From a virus: 52,216 bases of DNA. The notes beneath the pieces are model-generated. The model ran no database searches, had not been told where the DNA came from, and was given only the letters and a program-made list of their open reading frames with translations. The stretch is taken from positions 1-52,216 of the IMG/VR virus record IMGVR_UViG_3300003177_000008; one strand, 5' to 3'. This document shows positions 7,509 through 14,321 of the stretch, one piece after another (position 1 is the first letter of the stretch; every line of letters begins with the position of its first letter). The position numbers and the translations under genes are program-made.

Positions 7509-8090
7509 GATTTAGAATATCCTACTAATCATAACCTACTAACCTTGGTCGTCTAGGACCTACTCAAAGTGTTCATTAATATTATTTACCCGATAATATA
7601 CATAGTGATTAATAAGATATTCTAAATCTATAGTGGTCAAGCATTAGCTTCTCAGAGGTGTGACAAGGACAAGAACATTCACACTTGAGCCAAAAGATAT
7701 GTAAAGAATTTGCTAACCCGTGTCTTGTCGTTGTCGAGGGTATTCTTTACTCTTTTGAAACCACATGTAAAACTAAAATACCAATACGATTTATAAAACT
7801 AGAAAATACACCTAGATTATAATGCGTTGATATGTAATTATTAGCATTAATTTAAAGTTCAATTTCTTTGAATTAAAAATCGACTCATATTCCTCTTGGT
7901 TTTTACAACCGTAATCTGCTTAGGGACTAAACCCGAATCTCCACTTTCTCCAAAGTGACGTAATAAGTATTTTATACTAAGCAGGTTATTTTAATATAAG
8001 TCTAAGTGTCCTGAGTAAAAACACTTTAAAACCCTAATCTTCTCAAAGGCTTTTTTAAAGTGTTTAGCTCAATTTTAAAAATTCTATCTT
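7507..8090 (-). ncRNA. Large ornate structured RNA candidate (ROOL/GOLLD class?)
   Basis: About 580 nt without a gene, just downstream of a strong promoter module and next to the tRNA array. It contains many perfect stems: 7507-7521 with 7616-7630 (15 bp); 7658-7663 with 7679-7684; 7701-7709 with 7742-7750 (9 bp); 7912-7923 with 7977-7988 (11 of 12); 8019-8031 with 8053-8065 (13 bp). Its length, structure and neighbourhood are those of the giant phage RNAs ROOL and GOLLD. I cannot confirm the family by eye. Confidence 0.6.
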
Positions 8091-8091
8091 T

Positions 8092-8131
8092 CTCTTTATA
8101 TAATATATTATAATATAAAGCTCCTTAAAAA
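8092..8131 (-). promoter_or_regulatory. Promoter of the structured RNA
   Basis: Minus strand TTTTTAAGGAGCTTTATATT followed by ATAATATATTATATAAAGAG. No start codon follows for more than 600 bases, so the transcript is the structured RNA. Confidence 0.65.
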
Positions 8132-8149
8132 CAACTTAATATTATAATT

Positions 8150-8596
8150 TTATTTACTAAATTTATCAGCAGCTGTACTTGCACACCAAGAATCTGGCTT
8201 ACAAACTGGTTCTACACCAACAACACCCATAATATATCCTCGGGCTGCATGATAAGCAACATTAGAACCAGTTCCTTCCTTTGGATTTACATCAATATGT
8301 ATTTCAAAGTCTTTATCATAAAGAACATCTTCAAGAGCATTATATAGTTCTGTAACTTTTTCTACCTCCTTCATCATTCTATTAAATGGACGAGAAAGTT
8401 TTCCATCTGTTATGTTCTCAAAAGTAATATCAGCGAAAATCTTAGCTCCATTACATCCATTATAATGAAGAACTAATACGGTAGCGAACTTAACTCTTTT
8501 TTTCTTTATTCTCTGAGAATCTACTCCGAGATAAATTCTAGCGTTTGGATTCTCTTTAATAAATTCTTTTATATATTTTATGTCAAATTTTTCCAT
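8150..8596 (-). CDS. RNase H-like YkuK-family protein (DUF458)
   Basis: 148 residues, about the normal length of the family. Motifs are IYLGVDSQ near the N-terminus, IHIDVNPKEGTGS in the middle, and VCKPDSWCASTAADKF at the end, matching the YkuK pattern of acidic residues on an RNase H fold. Function of the family is not established; a nuclease acting on RNA is plausible given that the gene lies between the tRNA array and the ncRNA. Confidence 0.75.
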   Translation of the reverse strand: MEKFDIKYIKEFIKENPNARIYLGVDSQRIKKKRVKFATVLVLHYNGCNGAKIFADITFENITDGKLSRPFNRMMKEVEKVTELYNALEDVLYDKDFEIHIDVNPKEGTGSNVAYHAARGYIMGVVGVEPVCKPDSWCASTAADKFSK

Positions 8597-8611
8597 TTTT
8601 CTTTTCTTATT

Positions 8612-8689
8612 TGGTATCCCTGATAGGACTCGAACCTATGACCCTCGGAGTCGAAATCCGACGCTCTAATCCATCTGAGCTACAGAGAT
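8612..8689 (-). tRNA. tRNA-Arg (anticodon TCG)
   Basis: Acceptor ATCTCTG/CAGGGAT, anticodon loop TTTCGAC, T arm ATAGG-TTCGAGT-CCTAT, encoded CCA. It is the only arginine tRNA found here, although AGA is the commonest Arg codon in most of the genes. Confidence 0.92.
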
Positions 8690-8694
8690 ATTTT

Positions 8695-8768
8695 TGGAGT
8701 CGATAGAGAATTTCGAAATCTCAATCCTGAGGTTGCAACTCAGTGCCTTTCCTTTTGGCTATATCGAC
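8695..8768 (-). tRNA. tRNA-Cys (GCA)
   Basis: Acceptor GTCGATA/TATCGAC, loop TTGCAAC, discriminator T as usual for Cys, encoded CCA. Confidence 0.92.
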
Positions 8769-8775
8769 ATATTTT

Positions 8776-8861
8776 TGGTGGATAGTATAGGATTCGAACC
8801 TATGCATGTTTTACCATGACGGGTTAGCAACCCGCTCCTTTAACCACTCAGGCAACTATCC
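8776..8861 (-). tRNA. tRNA-Ser (GCT)
   Basis: Class II with a long variable arm; acceptor GGATAGT/ACTATCC, loop TTGCTAA, encoded CCA. Confidence 0.92.
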
Positions 8862-8866
8862 ATATT

Positions 8867-8940
8867 TGGCAGGGTATAGAAGAATCGAACTCCTGTTAAC
8901 GGGTTTGGAACCCGTTGTTCTACCATTGAACTAATACCCT
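8867..8940 (-). tRNA. tRNA-Trp (CCA)
   Basis: Acceptor AGGGTAT/ATACCCT, loop TTCCAAA, G discriminator, encoded CCA. Confidence 0.92.
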
Positions 8941-8947
8941 ATTTACT

Positions 8948-9018
8948 TGGTGCCTATCCCTGGAATCGAGCCAGGCTATTAGAAGTTATGAGCTTCTACT
9001 GTCACCTTGACGATAGGC
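8948..9018 (-). tRNA. tRNA with CAT anticodon and shortened D arm (Met or Ile2)
   Basis: 71 nt. Acceptor GCCTATC/GATAGGC and loop CTCATAA are good, but the D arm is only GTCA-AGG-TGAC, about five bases short. The G1:C72 pair excludes initiator type. It could be elongator Met, or Ile if C34 is lysidylated. Confidence 0.75.
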
Positions 9019-9019
9019 T

Positions 9020-9094
9020 TGGTGTGATCGCAGGGAATCGAACCCTGGTACCTCGAGTCACAGTCGAGTGTACTAACCACTGTACTACGACCAC
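9020..9094 (-). tRNA. tRNA-His (GTG)
   Basis: Acceptor GTGGTCG/CGATCAC with a G at position -1, loop CTGTGAC, encoded CCA. Confidence 0.92.
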
Positions 9095-9131
9095 CTCAAA
9101 AACTTCCTAAAAAATCTCTAAGGTGATTGTT

Positions 9132-9206
9132 TGGAGCGAACGAGGAATTTCGAAATCCCGACACCCGACTTGGAAGGACGGTGCTCTGCCTCTGAGCTAC
9201 GTTCGC
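9132..9206 (-). tRNA. tRNA-Gly (TCC)
   Basis: Acceptor GCGAACG/CGTTCGC, loop CTTCCAA, T discriminator, encoded CCA. One mismatch in the anticodon stem. Confidence 0.9.
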
Positions 9207-9218
9207 ATATTAAAAATT

Positions 9219-9293
9219 TGGTGGTCTAAGCTGGATTCGAACCAACGACCTATCCGTTATGAGCGGAGGGCTCTACCACTGAGCTATTAGACC
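9219..9293 (-). tRNA. tRNA with CAT anticodon (Met or Ile2)
   Basis: Acceptor GGTCTAA/TTAGACC, loop CTCATAA, full-length D arm, encoded CCA. Elongator type; with the CAT tRNA at 8948 one may serve Met and the other Ile (AUA). Confidence 0.88.
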
Positions 9294-9382
9294 AAAGCGC
9301 TGTTTGTCTAATCACCTCCAGACAAACAAAAGAGGTTTCTTTCTTTCAAATGTTGCGCGCTAACATTATCAATAAAAGTTTA

Positions 9383-9469
9383 TAAAGTTTTAGGGACTCG
9401 AGCCCTATATATACACCAGATCTTAATGGGGATCGAACCCAATACTAACCAATAGAACTTTAAAACTTC
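9383..9469 (-). tRNA. Degenerate class II tRNA-like sequence
   Basis: 87 nt with acceptor GAAGTTT/AAACTTT and a good T arm (TAGGG-CTCGAGT-CCCTA), but a weak D arm and an odd anticodon loop TTCGATC. No CCA is encoded. Probably a decaying Ser/Leu-type tRNA. Confidence 0.35.
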
Positions 9470-9540
9470 GTTAAAGAAAATAGGAGATTAACTCCAAAGA
9501 ATATAAGTTATTTTTACTCTTTGGAAATAACCTTTTATAT

Positions 9541-9570
9541 TTTTTATTATATAATAAAAAACTTAAGTCT
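9541..9570 (-). promoter_or_regulatory. Internal promoter of the tRNA array
   Basis: Minus strand ACTTAAG followed by TTTTTTATTATATAATAAAAA, dividing the array into two parts. The stretch 9470-9578 also holds a CCAAAGA/TCTTTGG hairpin and no gene. Confidence 0.45.
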
Positions 9571-9578
9571 TATTTAAA

Positions 9579-9665
<87 letters not shown>

Positions 9666-9671
9666 ATATTT

Positions 9672-9747
9672 TGGTGCATCCGGTGAGATTCGAACTCACA
9701 TTTTTCCGCTTAAAAGGCGGGTACCATAACCATTAGGTGACGTATGC
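9672..9747 (-). tRNA. tRNA-Lys (TTT)
   Basis: Acceptor GCATACG/CGGATGC (one mismatch), loop CTTTTAA, encoded CCA. Its 5' end can also pair in the hairpin ATGCGAC/GTCGCAT with the spacer upstream (to 9779). Confidence 0.88.
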
Positions 9748-9953
9748 GACGATAAACATTTCTTTATTTAAAGTCGCATCCGTGAACCTATGTCTATCAG
9801 TTCAGGCAACGACTATGATTTTTGAACTCTTCATAGTACCTCTTATTTTTAATTATTTTTTGACATCAATTTCTTGACGGATGGAAACTCATAAACCATC
9901 TATTTTTGTTTCGCTACACTGGAAGAAATATCATCTCCGCTCGATATGTTTTT
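9748..9953 (-). other. Structured spacer within the tRNA array
   Basis: No gene. It holds several hairpins: GTCGCAT pairing back to 9744-9750, CTATGA/TCATAG, and GATGG/CCATC followed by TATTTTTG on the plus strand. It may be a processing spacer or decayed tRNA. Confidence 0.35.
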
Positions 9954-10028
9954 TGGTACTCGATAGTAGATTCGAACTACTGACCAATTCCTTGTAAGGG
10001 AATCACTCTACCACTGAGTTAATCGAGT
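9954..10028 (-). tRNA. tRNA-Val (TAC)
   Basis: Acceptor ACTCGAT/ATCGAGT, loop CTTACAA, encoded CCA. Confidence 0.93.
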
Positions 10029-10031
10029 ATT

Positions 10032-10107
10032 TGGTGGAGATATGCAGACTTGAACTGCACTCTCAAGTTTGCAAAACTTGTGTTCTACCCAGATGAACTA
10101 TATCCCC
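10032..10107 (-). tRNA. tRNA-Ala (TGC)
   Basis: Acceptor GGGGATA/TATCTCC, loop TTTGCAA, encoded CCA. Confidence 0.93.
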
Positions 10108-10121
10108 ATTATTTTAACTAA

Positions 10122-10272
10122 AAGAACATATAGTGCTGTCGACTTCTTCCTGGCCGGTCAATCGACGATGGATAACGATACACCGAAAGTGATGATATTA
10201 TGTACACTTAATCTTCTAAAACCACGCTCGCCACCTCTTACACGCGGAACTTCACTTTCTATATATGTTCTT
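10122..10272 (-). ncRNA. Compact multi-branched RNA element
   Basis: Closed by AAGAACATATA (10122-10132) pairing with TATATGTTCTT (10262-10272). Inside are GTCGA/TCGAC, GTG/CAC and CCGCG/CGTGG stems. It is visibly richer in G+C than the flanks, as expected for a folded RNA. Strand is assumed from the surrounding tRNAs. No known family recognised. Confidence 0.45.
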
Positions 10273-10365
10273 TATAATTAAAATACTACTTAACTCTTAA
10301 TAGCTTAAGATTTTTAGAATTAATTTTTTGATACGGATTATTATATCTTCTATTATAATATCTTC

Positions 10366-10530
10366 TCAAATTTTTAATTTTTTAATGCCATCTTCATAGC
10401 TATATGCTACAATGAATCCTCGTTTTGCTAAACTAAAGGCATCATCTTTCTTAATATAATCAAAATATCTTCCATTATATAGTTTAAAATGTTTTTTATC
10501 AATATAATCTGTAATTATATAACTTCTCAT
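10366..10530 (-). CDS. 54-residue hypothetical protein inside the tRNA array
   Basis: Complete frame MRSYIITDYIDKKHF ... IKKLKI with an AAGGAT site 6 bases before the ATG. The sequence reads as one alpha/beta domain rich in Y, D and K. No homology recognised. Genes this small between tRNAs are easily missed. Confidence 0.6.
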   Translation of the reverse strand: MRSYIITDYIDKKHFKLYNGRYFDYIKKDDAFSLAKRGFIVAYSYEDGIKKLKI

Positions 10531-10548
10531 ATTTTATCCTTCTCTTCT

Positions 10549-10620
10549 TGGTATCCTCATATGGAATTGAACCACAAGTATTTGGCTAAGTTTTACCATA
10601 GCATATCTCGTTAATATACC
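10549..10620 (-). pseudogene. tRNA remnant
   Basis: Has a T arm (TGTGG-TTCAATT-CCATA), 3' TGAGGATACCA and a D-arm-like GCTATGGTAAAACTTAGC, but no anticodon arm and no matching 5' acceptor. From 10621 to 10837 I see no gene or tRNA. Confidence 0.4.
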
Positions 10621-10837
10621 CTATATTATATTAAACCATTCAATAGGGGAATAAATAACAAAAGTCCGTTTTAAGGTTTTCCAGATTACTATGTTGTATT
10701 TTCTTTCTTATATAAGTCGGTTTAGAACTTCTATAATACTCGAAAATTCGTAACTCTATTCTAAATCAATTACTTTTAGAATTTCCTATTTCAAGGACCA
10801 AATACTCCAAACCGCTTGGTGAGGACATTCTTAATTA

Positions 10838-10912
10838 TGGCGCCCCTGAAGAATTTCGAAATCTCGACCTCTCGGCTGACAACCGAGCGCTCTTCCTCTG
10901 AGCTACAAGGGC
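10838..10912 (-). tRNA. tRNA-Asp (GTC)
   Basis: Acceptor GCCCTTG/CAGGGGC, loop TTGTCAG, G discriminator, encoded CCA. Confidence 0.92.
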
Positions 10913-10918
10913 ATATTT

Positions 10919-10994
10919 TGGCTCCGATAGCAGGGCTCGAACCTGCGACCCGATGATTAACAGTCATCTGCTCTACCAACTGAGCTATATCGAA
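10919..10994 (-). tRNA. tRNA-Asn (GTT), canonical
   Basis: Acceptor TTCGATA/TATCGGA, loop CTGTTAA, short variable loop, G discriminator, encoded CCA. Confidence 0.92.
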
Positions 10995-11001
10995 ATATTT
11001 T

Positions 11002-11078
11002 TGGTTGCTGAAATGCCAGAGTTGAACTGACTTAACAAGGGTTATGAGCCCTCGTGAGATTCCGACCTCCCACCAGCG
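11002..11078 (-). tRNA. Initiator tRNA-fMet (CAT)
   Basis: 77 nt. It starts CGCTGGT and ends CAGCAACCA, giving the C1:A72 mismatch of bacterial initiators. The anticodon stem has three G:C pairs beside loop CTCATAA. The D arm is short and the T-arm/acceptor junction has two extra bases. Confidence 0.75.
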
Positions 11079-11086
11079 ATATTTAA

Positions 11087-11162
11087 TGGTGCCTACGGTT
11101 GGTTACGCTCCAACTCCTTTAGTTTTTCAGACTAACGATTCTACTAAGTTATCTTCGTAGGC
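11087..11162 (-). tRNA. tRNA-Phe (GAA)
   Basis: Acceptor GCCTACG/CGTAGGC, loop CTGAAAA, encoded CCA. The T loop is AGCGTAA instead of the usual TTCRANT, so folding may be altered. Confidence 0.85.
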
Positions 11163-11175
11163 ATTGCTTATAATA

Positions 11176-11262
11176 TGGAGGATGTGGTGAGACTCGAACT
11201 CACAACGGTTTGACCCGCACACGGTTTTCAAGACCGGCTGTCTCCCTACTGACTACACATCC
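11176..11262 (-). tRNA. tRNA-Ser (TGA)
   Basis: Class II with a long variable arm; acceptor GGATGTG/CACATCC, loop CTTGAAA, T discriminator, encoded CCA. Confidence 0.9.
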
Positions 11263-11287
11263 AAGTAATTTCAAATAACTCTTTTTC

Positions 11288-11318
11288 TATACATATTATA
11301 TAGAAATAAAGCTTAAAA
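11288..11318 (-). promoter_or_regulatory. Internal promoter of the tRNA array
   Basis: Minus strand TTTTAAGCTTTATTTCTATA followed by TAATATGTATAGA, upstream of tRNA-Ser (TGA). The gap 11263-11577 otherwise holds the structured element at 11472-11547 and no convincing gene. Confidence 0.45.
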
Positions 11319-11471
11319 TTCAATAAATCGAGCGATATTTACTAAATATTTCAATATCTTTTAAAAACTCGATTGTAAGATTTATAAGGATTTTCTTACT
11401 TCCTTTGTCTAGGTTCCCGCTTACATCTTCTAGATATAGAAATCTATTAATGCTGAAAGGCGCTGATTGCC

Positions 11472-11547
11472 TGCATTTTCTCACCACTTTGTTTTTCGAA
11501 GAAACAAAGAAAACTTTCTCAAAGAGACTGTAAACACTCAAAATGCA
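11472..11547 (-). other. Nested hairpin element
   Basis: TGCATTTT (11472-11479) pairs with AAAATGCA (11540-11547), enclosing CTTTGTTT/AAACAAAG (11487-11494 with 11502-11509). Possibly a processing signal or small RNA. Confidence 0.4.
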
Positions 11548-11577
11548 AAGTGCTTATTAATATCTTTGTGTAAAATA

Positions 11578-11662
11578 TGGTGCATCTACCCAGATTTGAA
11601 CTGGGACATCCTAGGATAATGAGTCTTAAGCCCATCGCGTCTGCCAATTCCGCCACAGATGC
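11578..11662 (-). tRNA. tRNA-Leu (TAA)
   Basis: Class II; acceptor GCATCTG/TAGATGC, loop CTTAAGA, encoded CCA. Confidence 0.92.
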
Positions 11663-11670
11663 ATTTTTAA

Positions 11671-11747
11671 TGGTCTGTGTAGTAGGGATCGAACCTACGA
11701 CCTCTCCACCCCAAACGGAGTATTCTACCAATCTGAACTATACACAG
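11671..11747 (-). tRNA. tRNA-Pro (TGG)
   Basis: Acceptor CTGTGTA/TACACAG, loop TTTGGGG, encoded CCA. Confidence 0.92.
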
Positions 11748-11755
11748 ATACTTTC

Positions 11756-11831
11756 TGGTGACGCTATCGGGACTCGAACCCGAAATACTACCGTGAAAGG
11801 GTAGTGAGATAACCAATTTCTCCATAGCGCC
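11756..11831 (-). tRNA. tRNA-Glu (TTC)
   Basis: Acceptor GGCGCTA/TAGCGTC, loop CTTTCAC, encoded CCA. Confidence 0.92.
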
Positions 11832-11832
11832 A

Positions 11833-11908
11833 TGGATGAGGTAGAGGGTCTCGAACCCCCGACATACGCGCTCAAAACACGTCGTTCTACCAACTGAACT
11901 ATACCTCA
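11833..11908 (-). tRNA. tRNA-Gln (TTG)
   Basis: Acceptor TGAGGTA/TACCTCA, loop TTTTGAG, encoded CCA. Confidence 0.92.
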
Positions 11909-11913
11909 ATATA

Positions 11914-12000
11914 TGGTGGAAGTGGTAGGATTTGAACCTACTATCCTAAAAAGGCACGGTTTTACAGACCGCTGTGACTCTCCAACTTCACCGCACTTCC
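11914..12000 (-). tRNA. tRNA-Tyr (GTA)
   Basis: Class II as usual for bacterial Tyr; acceptor GGAAGTG/CACTTCC, loop CTGTAAA, T arm GTAGG-TTCAAAT-CCTAC, encoded CCA. Confidence 0.92.
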
Positions 12001-12004
12001 ATTT

Positions 12005-12088
12005 TGGCTCAGGTAGTAGGATTTGAACCTACATTGTCAAAAGACACTGATTAACAGTCAGCTGCATTACCAAGTCTGCCATACCTGA
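12005..12088 (-). tRNA. Unusual class II tRNA with GTT (Asn) anticodon
   Basis: 84 nt. Acceptor TCAGGTA/TACCTGA, G discriminator, loop CTGTTAA, and a 13-base variable arm with a GTC-TTTT-GAC stem. Asn tRNAs should be class I. The T arm is identical to that of the adjacent tRNA-Tyr. The charging amino acid cannot be told from sequence. Confidence 0.8.
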
Positions 12089-12093
12089 ATATT

Positions 12094-12167
12094 TGGTCCT
12101 CAGGGAAAGAATTGAACTTTCGTCTTTCGATTATCGGTCGAACGTTCTACCATTGAACTACCCGAGG
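12094..12167 (-). tRNA. tRNA-Ile (GAT) with C33
   Basis: Acceptor CCTCGGG/CCTGAGG, loop CCGATAA, encoded CCA. Position 33, nearly always T, is C here. Confidence 0.88.
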
Positions 12168-12172
12168 ATTTA

Positions 12173-12249
12173 TGGTGCCGACATTCAGATTCGAACTGAA
12201 AGTCTTTCGCTTACAAGGCGAATGCATTAGCCAATTTTGCTATGTCGGC
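12173..12249 (-). tRNA. tRNA-Thr (TGT)
   Basis: Acceptor GCCGACA/TGTCGGC, loop CTTGTAA, encoded CCA. First tRNA of the array in the direction of transcription. Confidence 0.93.
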
Positions 12250-12286
12250 AAGTTAAAATTTAGAGTGATTTTTGATTGTTTTGAGG

Positions 12287-12329
12287 AATCAGAAACCACT
12301 TAGTAGCTTCTGATTTGAAAGAAGCTACT
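12287..12329 (-). promoter_or_regulatory. Mutually exclusive hairpins in the tRNA-array leader
   Basis: AATCAGAA (12287-12294) can pair with TTCTGATT (12308-12315), while AGTAGCTTC (12302-12310) can pair with GAAGCTACT (12321-12329). The stems share 12308-12310, so only one can form. This could be an attenuator-like switch ahead of the tRNAs. Confidence 0.4.
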
Positions 12330-12491
12330 TGGTTAAAATCTCCTGATTTAGAATCGGAAAATTCCCGAGTCTAGAATCATTAGAATTTTTCACCATAAAT
12401 AAGGCCGTACTATATGCAGGTTTACAATATGAATGTTGTTTTTCTACTATATACGATAAACGTAACATGTACTTTTTTTCCTTATTTTTAG

Positions 12492-12700
12492 TTTATTTAT
12501 ATTTTTAAAGAAACATATATTTTACTATATATCCCTTTAACTTCTATAATTATATAATAATAATCTTAAACCAAGATTAATTATATAATGTTTTATTTAT
12601 ATTTTTAAAGAAACATATATTTACTATATATCTCTTTAACTTCTATAATTATATAATAATAATCTTAAACTAAGATTAAATATATAATGTTTTATTTATA
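12492..12700 (-). repeat. About 100-bp tandem repeat carrying promoters for the tRNA array
   Basis: Units 12492-12591 and 12592-12690 are nearly identical, with a third partial copy from 12691. Each unit carries a minus-strand TATAAATA (12494-12501, 12594-12601, 12693-12700). The two full units also carry an early-type TTTAAGATTATTATTATATA sequence. So the array could be read both early and late. The gap 12250-12729 holds no gene. Confidence 0.75.
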
Positions 12701-12729
12701 TCTAGATAAATTGTTAAAAAATTTCTTAG

Positions 12730-13122
12730 TTATTTTATAACATTAACTAGATCATCTAGTTTTAGCTTGCTTGGTGATATAGAAAAATAGAAATCTAGCG
12801 AGCTGGGTAGCGGCTTATCATCTGTAGTATCATAATCAGTAACGCCAAAATAATCTTGCAACTTCTCAAGATCTTTATCTGCTGCAATACTTTTTAATAC
12901 TCTTGAATATTTAGTTTTATATTCAGAACCAACAACATACCAGCCATTGTCTAATTGATATACTGTCCATTTTCTTTCTGCACCATCGTAAAAACTACCA
13001 TTAGTAGAAATTTTTATAGTATATGTTTTTAATTTCTTACCTTTAAAACCTTTAGATTTTAAAAGCTTTAAAATATTGGCAGGTGTAACATTTTCTGACT
13101 CTAATAGTTCTCTAAATTTCAT
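12730..13122 (-). CDS. Probable capsid-internal protein
   Basis: 130 residues. The N-terminus MKFRELLE|SE fits a T4-type capsid-targeting leader ending in an L-x-E protease site. The rest is a beta-rich domain (GSFYDGAERKWTVYQLDNGWYVVG). First gene downstream of a set of similar small genes, overlapping the one before by 11 bases. Function after injection unknown. Confidence 0.6.
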   Translation of the reverse strand: MKFRELLESENVTPANILKLLKSKGFKGKKLKTYTIKISTNGSFYDGAERKWTVYQLDNGWYVVGSEYKTKYSRVLKSIAADKDLEKLQDYFGVTDYDTTDDKPLPSSLDFYFSISPSKLKLDDLVNVIK

Positions 13123-13654
13123 AAATATCCTTATTTATTCCTAACTTATTACATTTGTTTTTAAAATCCTGATAGTCTCTCATAAAAACTTCATCATCTA
13201 AAAAGTATGATACTAAATCCTCTGGAGTGCTATTTATAACTATCTGCATTAAGGATGTAGAGCTTAAAATCTTTCTAATTCTCTTCTCTATTTCAGCTTC
13301 TGATGGAGTAACTAGAATAGGAATTTGAAAACTAACTACATATATATTATCTTCACTAAGATTGTCTTCTATACGTATCTTTTCACCACCAAAAGATTTC
13401 GCGTCCTTACTTAATTGTTTATTTACTCTATCATCAGTTATTCTAACGCTAACAGAGTCTTTATTAATACAAAATACTATAAAATATCTTGATGATTCTA
13501 GATAAGTACACTCTCCTTCCTCATCTATTATTTTAGTATTTCCATATTTCTTTTTTAATTTATCTAAAAATTGAGATTTAATATCCTGTACTTCACCTTT
13601 AAAGATATATTTAACACCTTCTTCTATATTAATAAATTTTGATTTAAAACTCAT
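13112..13654 (-). CDS. Hypothetical protein with leader-like N-terminus
   Basis: 180 residues starting MSFKSKFINIEE, a weak match to the capsid-targeting pattern (I-E-E). Mixed alpha/beta, no motif recognised. It is in the same transcription unit as two genes whose leaders are clearer. Confidence 0.55.
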   Translation of the reverse strand: MSFKSKFINIEEGVKYIFKGEVQDIKSQFLDKLKKKYGNTKIIDEEGECTYLESSRYFIVFCINKDSVSVRITDDRVNKQLSKDAKSFGGEKIRIEDNLSEDNIYVVSFQIPILVTPSEAEIEKRIRKILSSTSLMQIVINSTPEDLVSYFLDDEVFMRDYQDFKNKCNKLGINKDIYEI

Positions 13655-13662
13655 TTATTCTC

Positions 13663-13917
13663 CTATAATACACTTATAGATATCTTTTCGAATTTAGTCA
13701 TATATTCATCCATAAGATCTTCATACGCTTCGAAATAATCATCCTCATAATCATCAGGATCTATATTCTTATATTTCTTTCTAAACTCTTTAATAAGTTT
13801 TTCAATTTTTTTCTTATTTTTAATACTAGCTGTTCCTATAATCTCTTGATCAAGATCTTCACCTGTAGTAAATTCGAAAGTCTCTTTAGACTCTACAAAT
13901 AGTTCTCTAAACTTCAT
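13663..13917 (-). CDS. Probable capsid-internal protein, acidic
   Basis: 84 residues. Leader MKFRELFVE|SK, then a highly acidic helical region (YEDDYFEAYEDLMDEY). Size and charge recall T4 internal proteins. Ribosome site AAGGAT precedes the ATG. Confidence 0.6.
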   Translation of the reverse strand: MKFRELFVESKETFEFTTGEDLDQEIIGTASIKNKKKIEKLIKEFRKKYKNIDPDDYEDDYFEAYEDLMDEYMTKFEKISISVL

Positions 13918-13981
13918 TTTATATCCTTTTTATATATTAAAACTAAGACAACCAGAATAATTGGTAGCCATAAATATTGTT

Positions 13982-14257
13982 TTATTTTTTCGATATCTTA
14001 ACCTTAAGATCTTTTTCTGCTTTCTTAAATAGGGGATTTAGTACATCGTCATCCGATAACAAATCCATAGCATCATCATCTCCGTACTCCATACCTTCAT
14101 CTTCTACTTCTTTAATAAAGAGTTTTTCTATATAGTCCTCAAACTTAGAAGCATTCTTTCCTTTAATTAAATAAGTATTACCATCCGGAGCATCAAACTC
14201 TATGCTAGATTTTTTAGATTCACTAAAACCTTCTGTAAATAACTTTCTAAAACTCAT
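13982..14257 (-). CDS. Probable capsid-internal protein, acidic
   Basis: 91 residues. Leader MSFRKLFTE|GF, acidic centre (EDEGMEYGDDDAMD) and basic end. A perfect late promoter octamer lies at 14322-14329 with three 13-bp repeats in the leader between. Confidence 0.6.
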   Translation of the reverse strand: MSFRKLFTEGFSESKKSSIEFDAPDGNTYLIKGKNASKFEDYIEKLFIKEVEDEGMEYGDDDAMDLLSDDDVLNPLFKKAEKDLKVKISKK

Positions 14258-14267
14258 CTTATATCCT

Positions 14268-14306
14268 ATTTAAAGCAAATATTTAAAGCAAATATTTAAA
14301 GCAAAT
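14268..14306 (-). repeat. Three 13-bp direct repeats
   Basis: ATTTAAAGCAAAT three times without spacer (plus-strand reading), between the late promoter and the gene at 13982-14257. Possibly slippage; a protein-binding role is conceivable. Confidence 0.7.
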
Positions 14307-14321
14307 ATTTAATACTTTTTA

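Noticed and set aside
10069-10281. Open frame of 70 codons on the plus strand
   Set aside because: It runs through tRNA-Ala and the structured RNA element, has no ribosome site and no protein-like composition.
10791-10979. Open frames across tRNA genes here and at 11519-11909
   Set aside because: They are read-throughs of tRNA sequence and not genes.
11320-11541. 73-codon minus-strand frame
   Set aside because: Needs a TTG start inside the nested hairpin element at 11472-11547 and has no ribosome site.
14268-14306. 13-bp direct repeats as an iteron-type origin
   Set aside because: Only three copies in a leader of a small late gene, with no replication gene or other origin signs; slippage is simpler.
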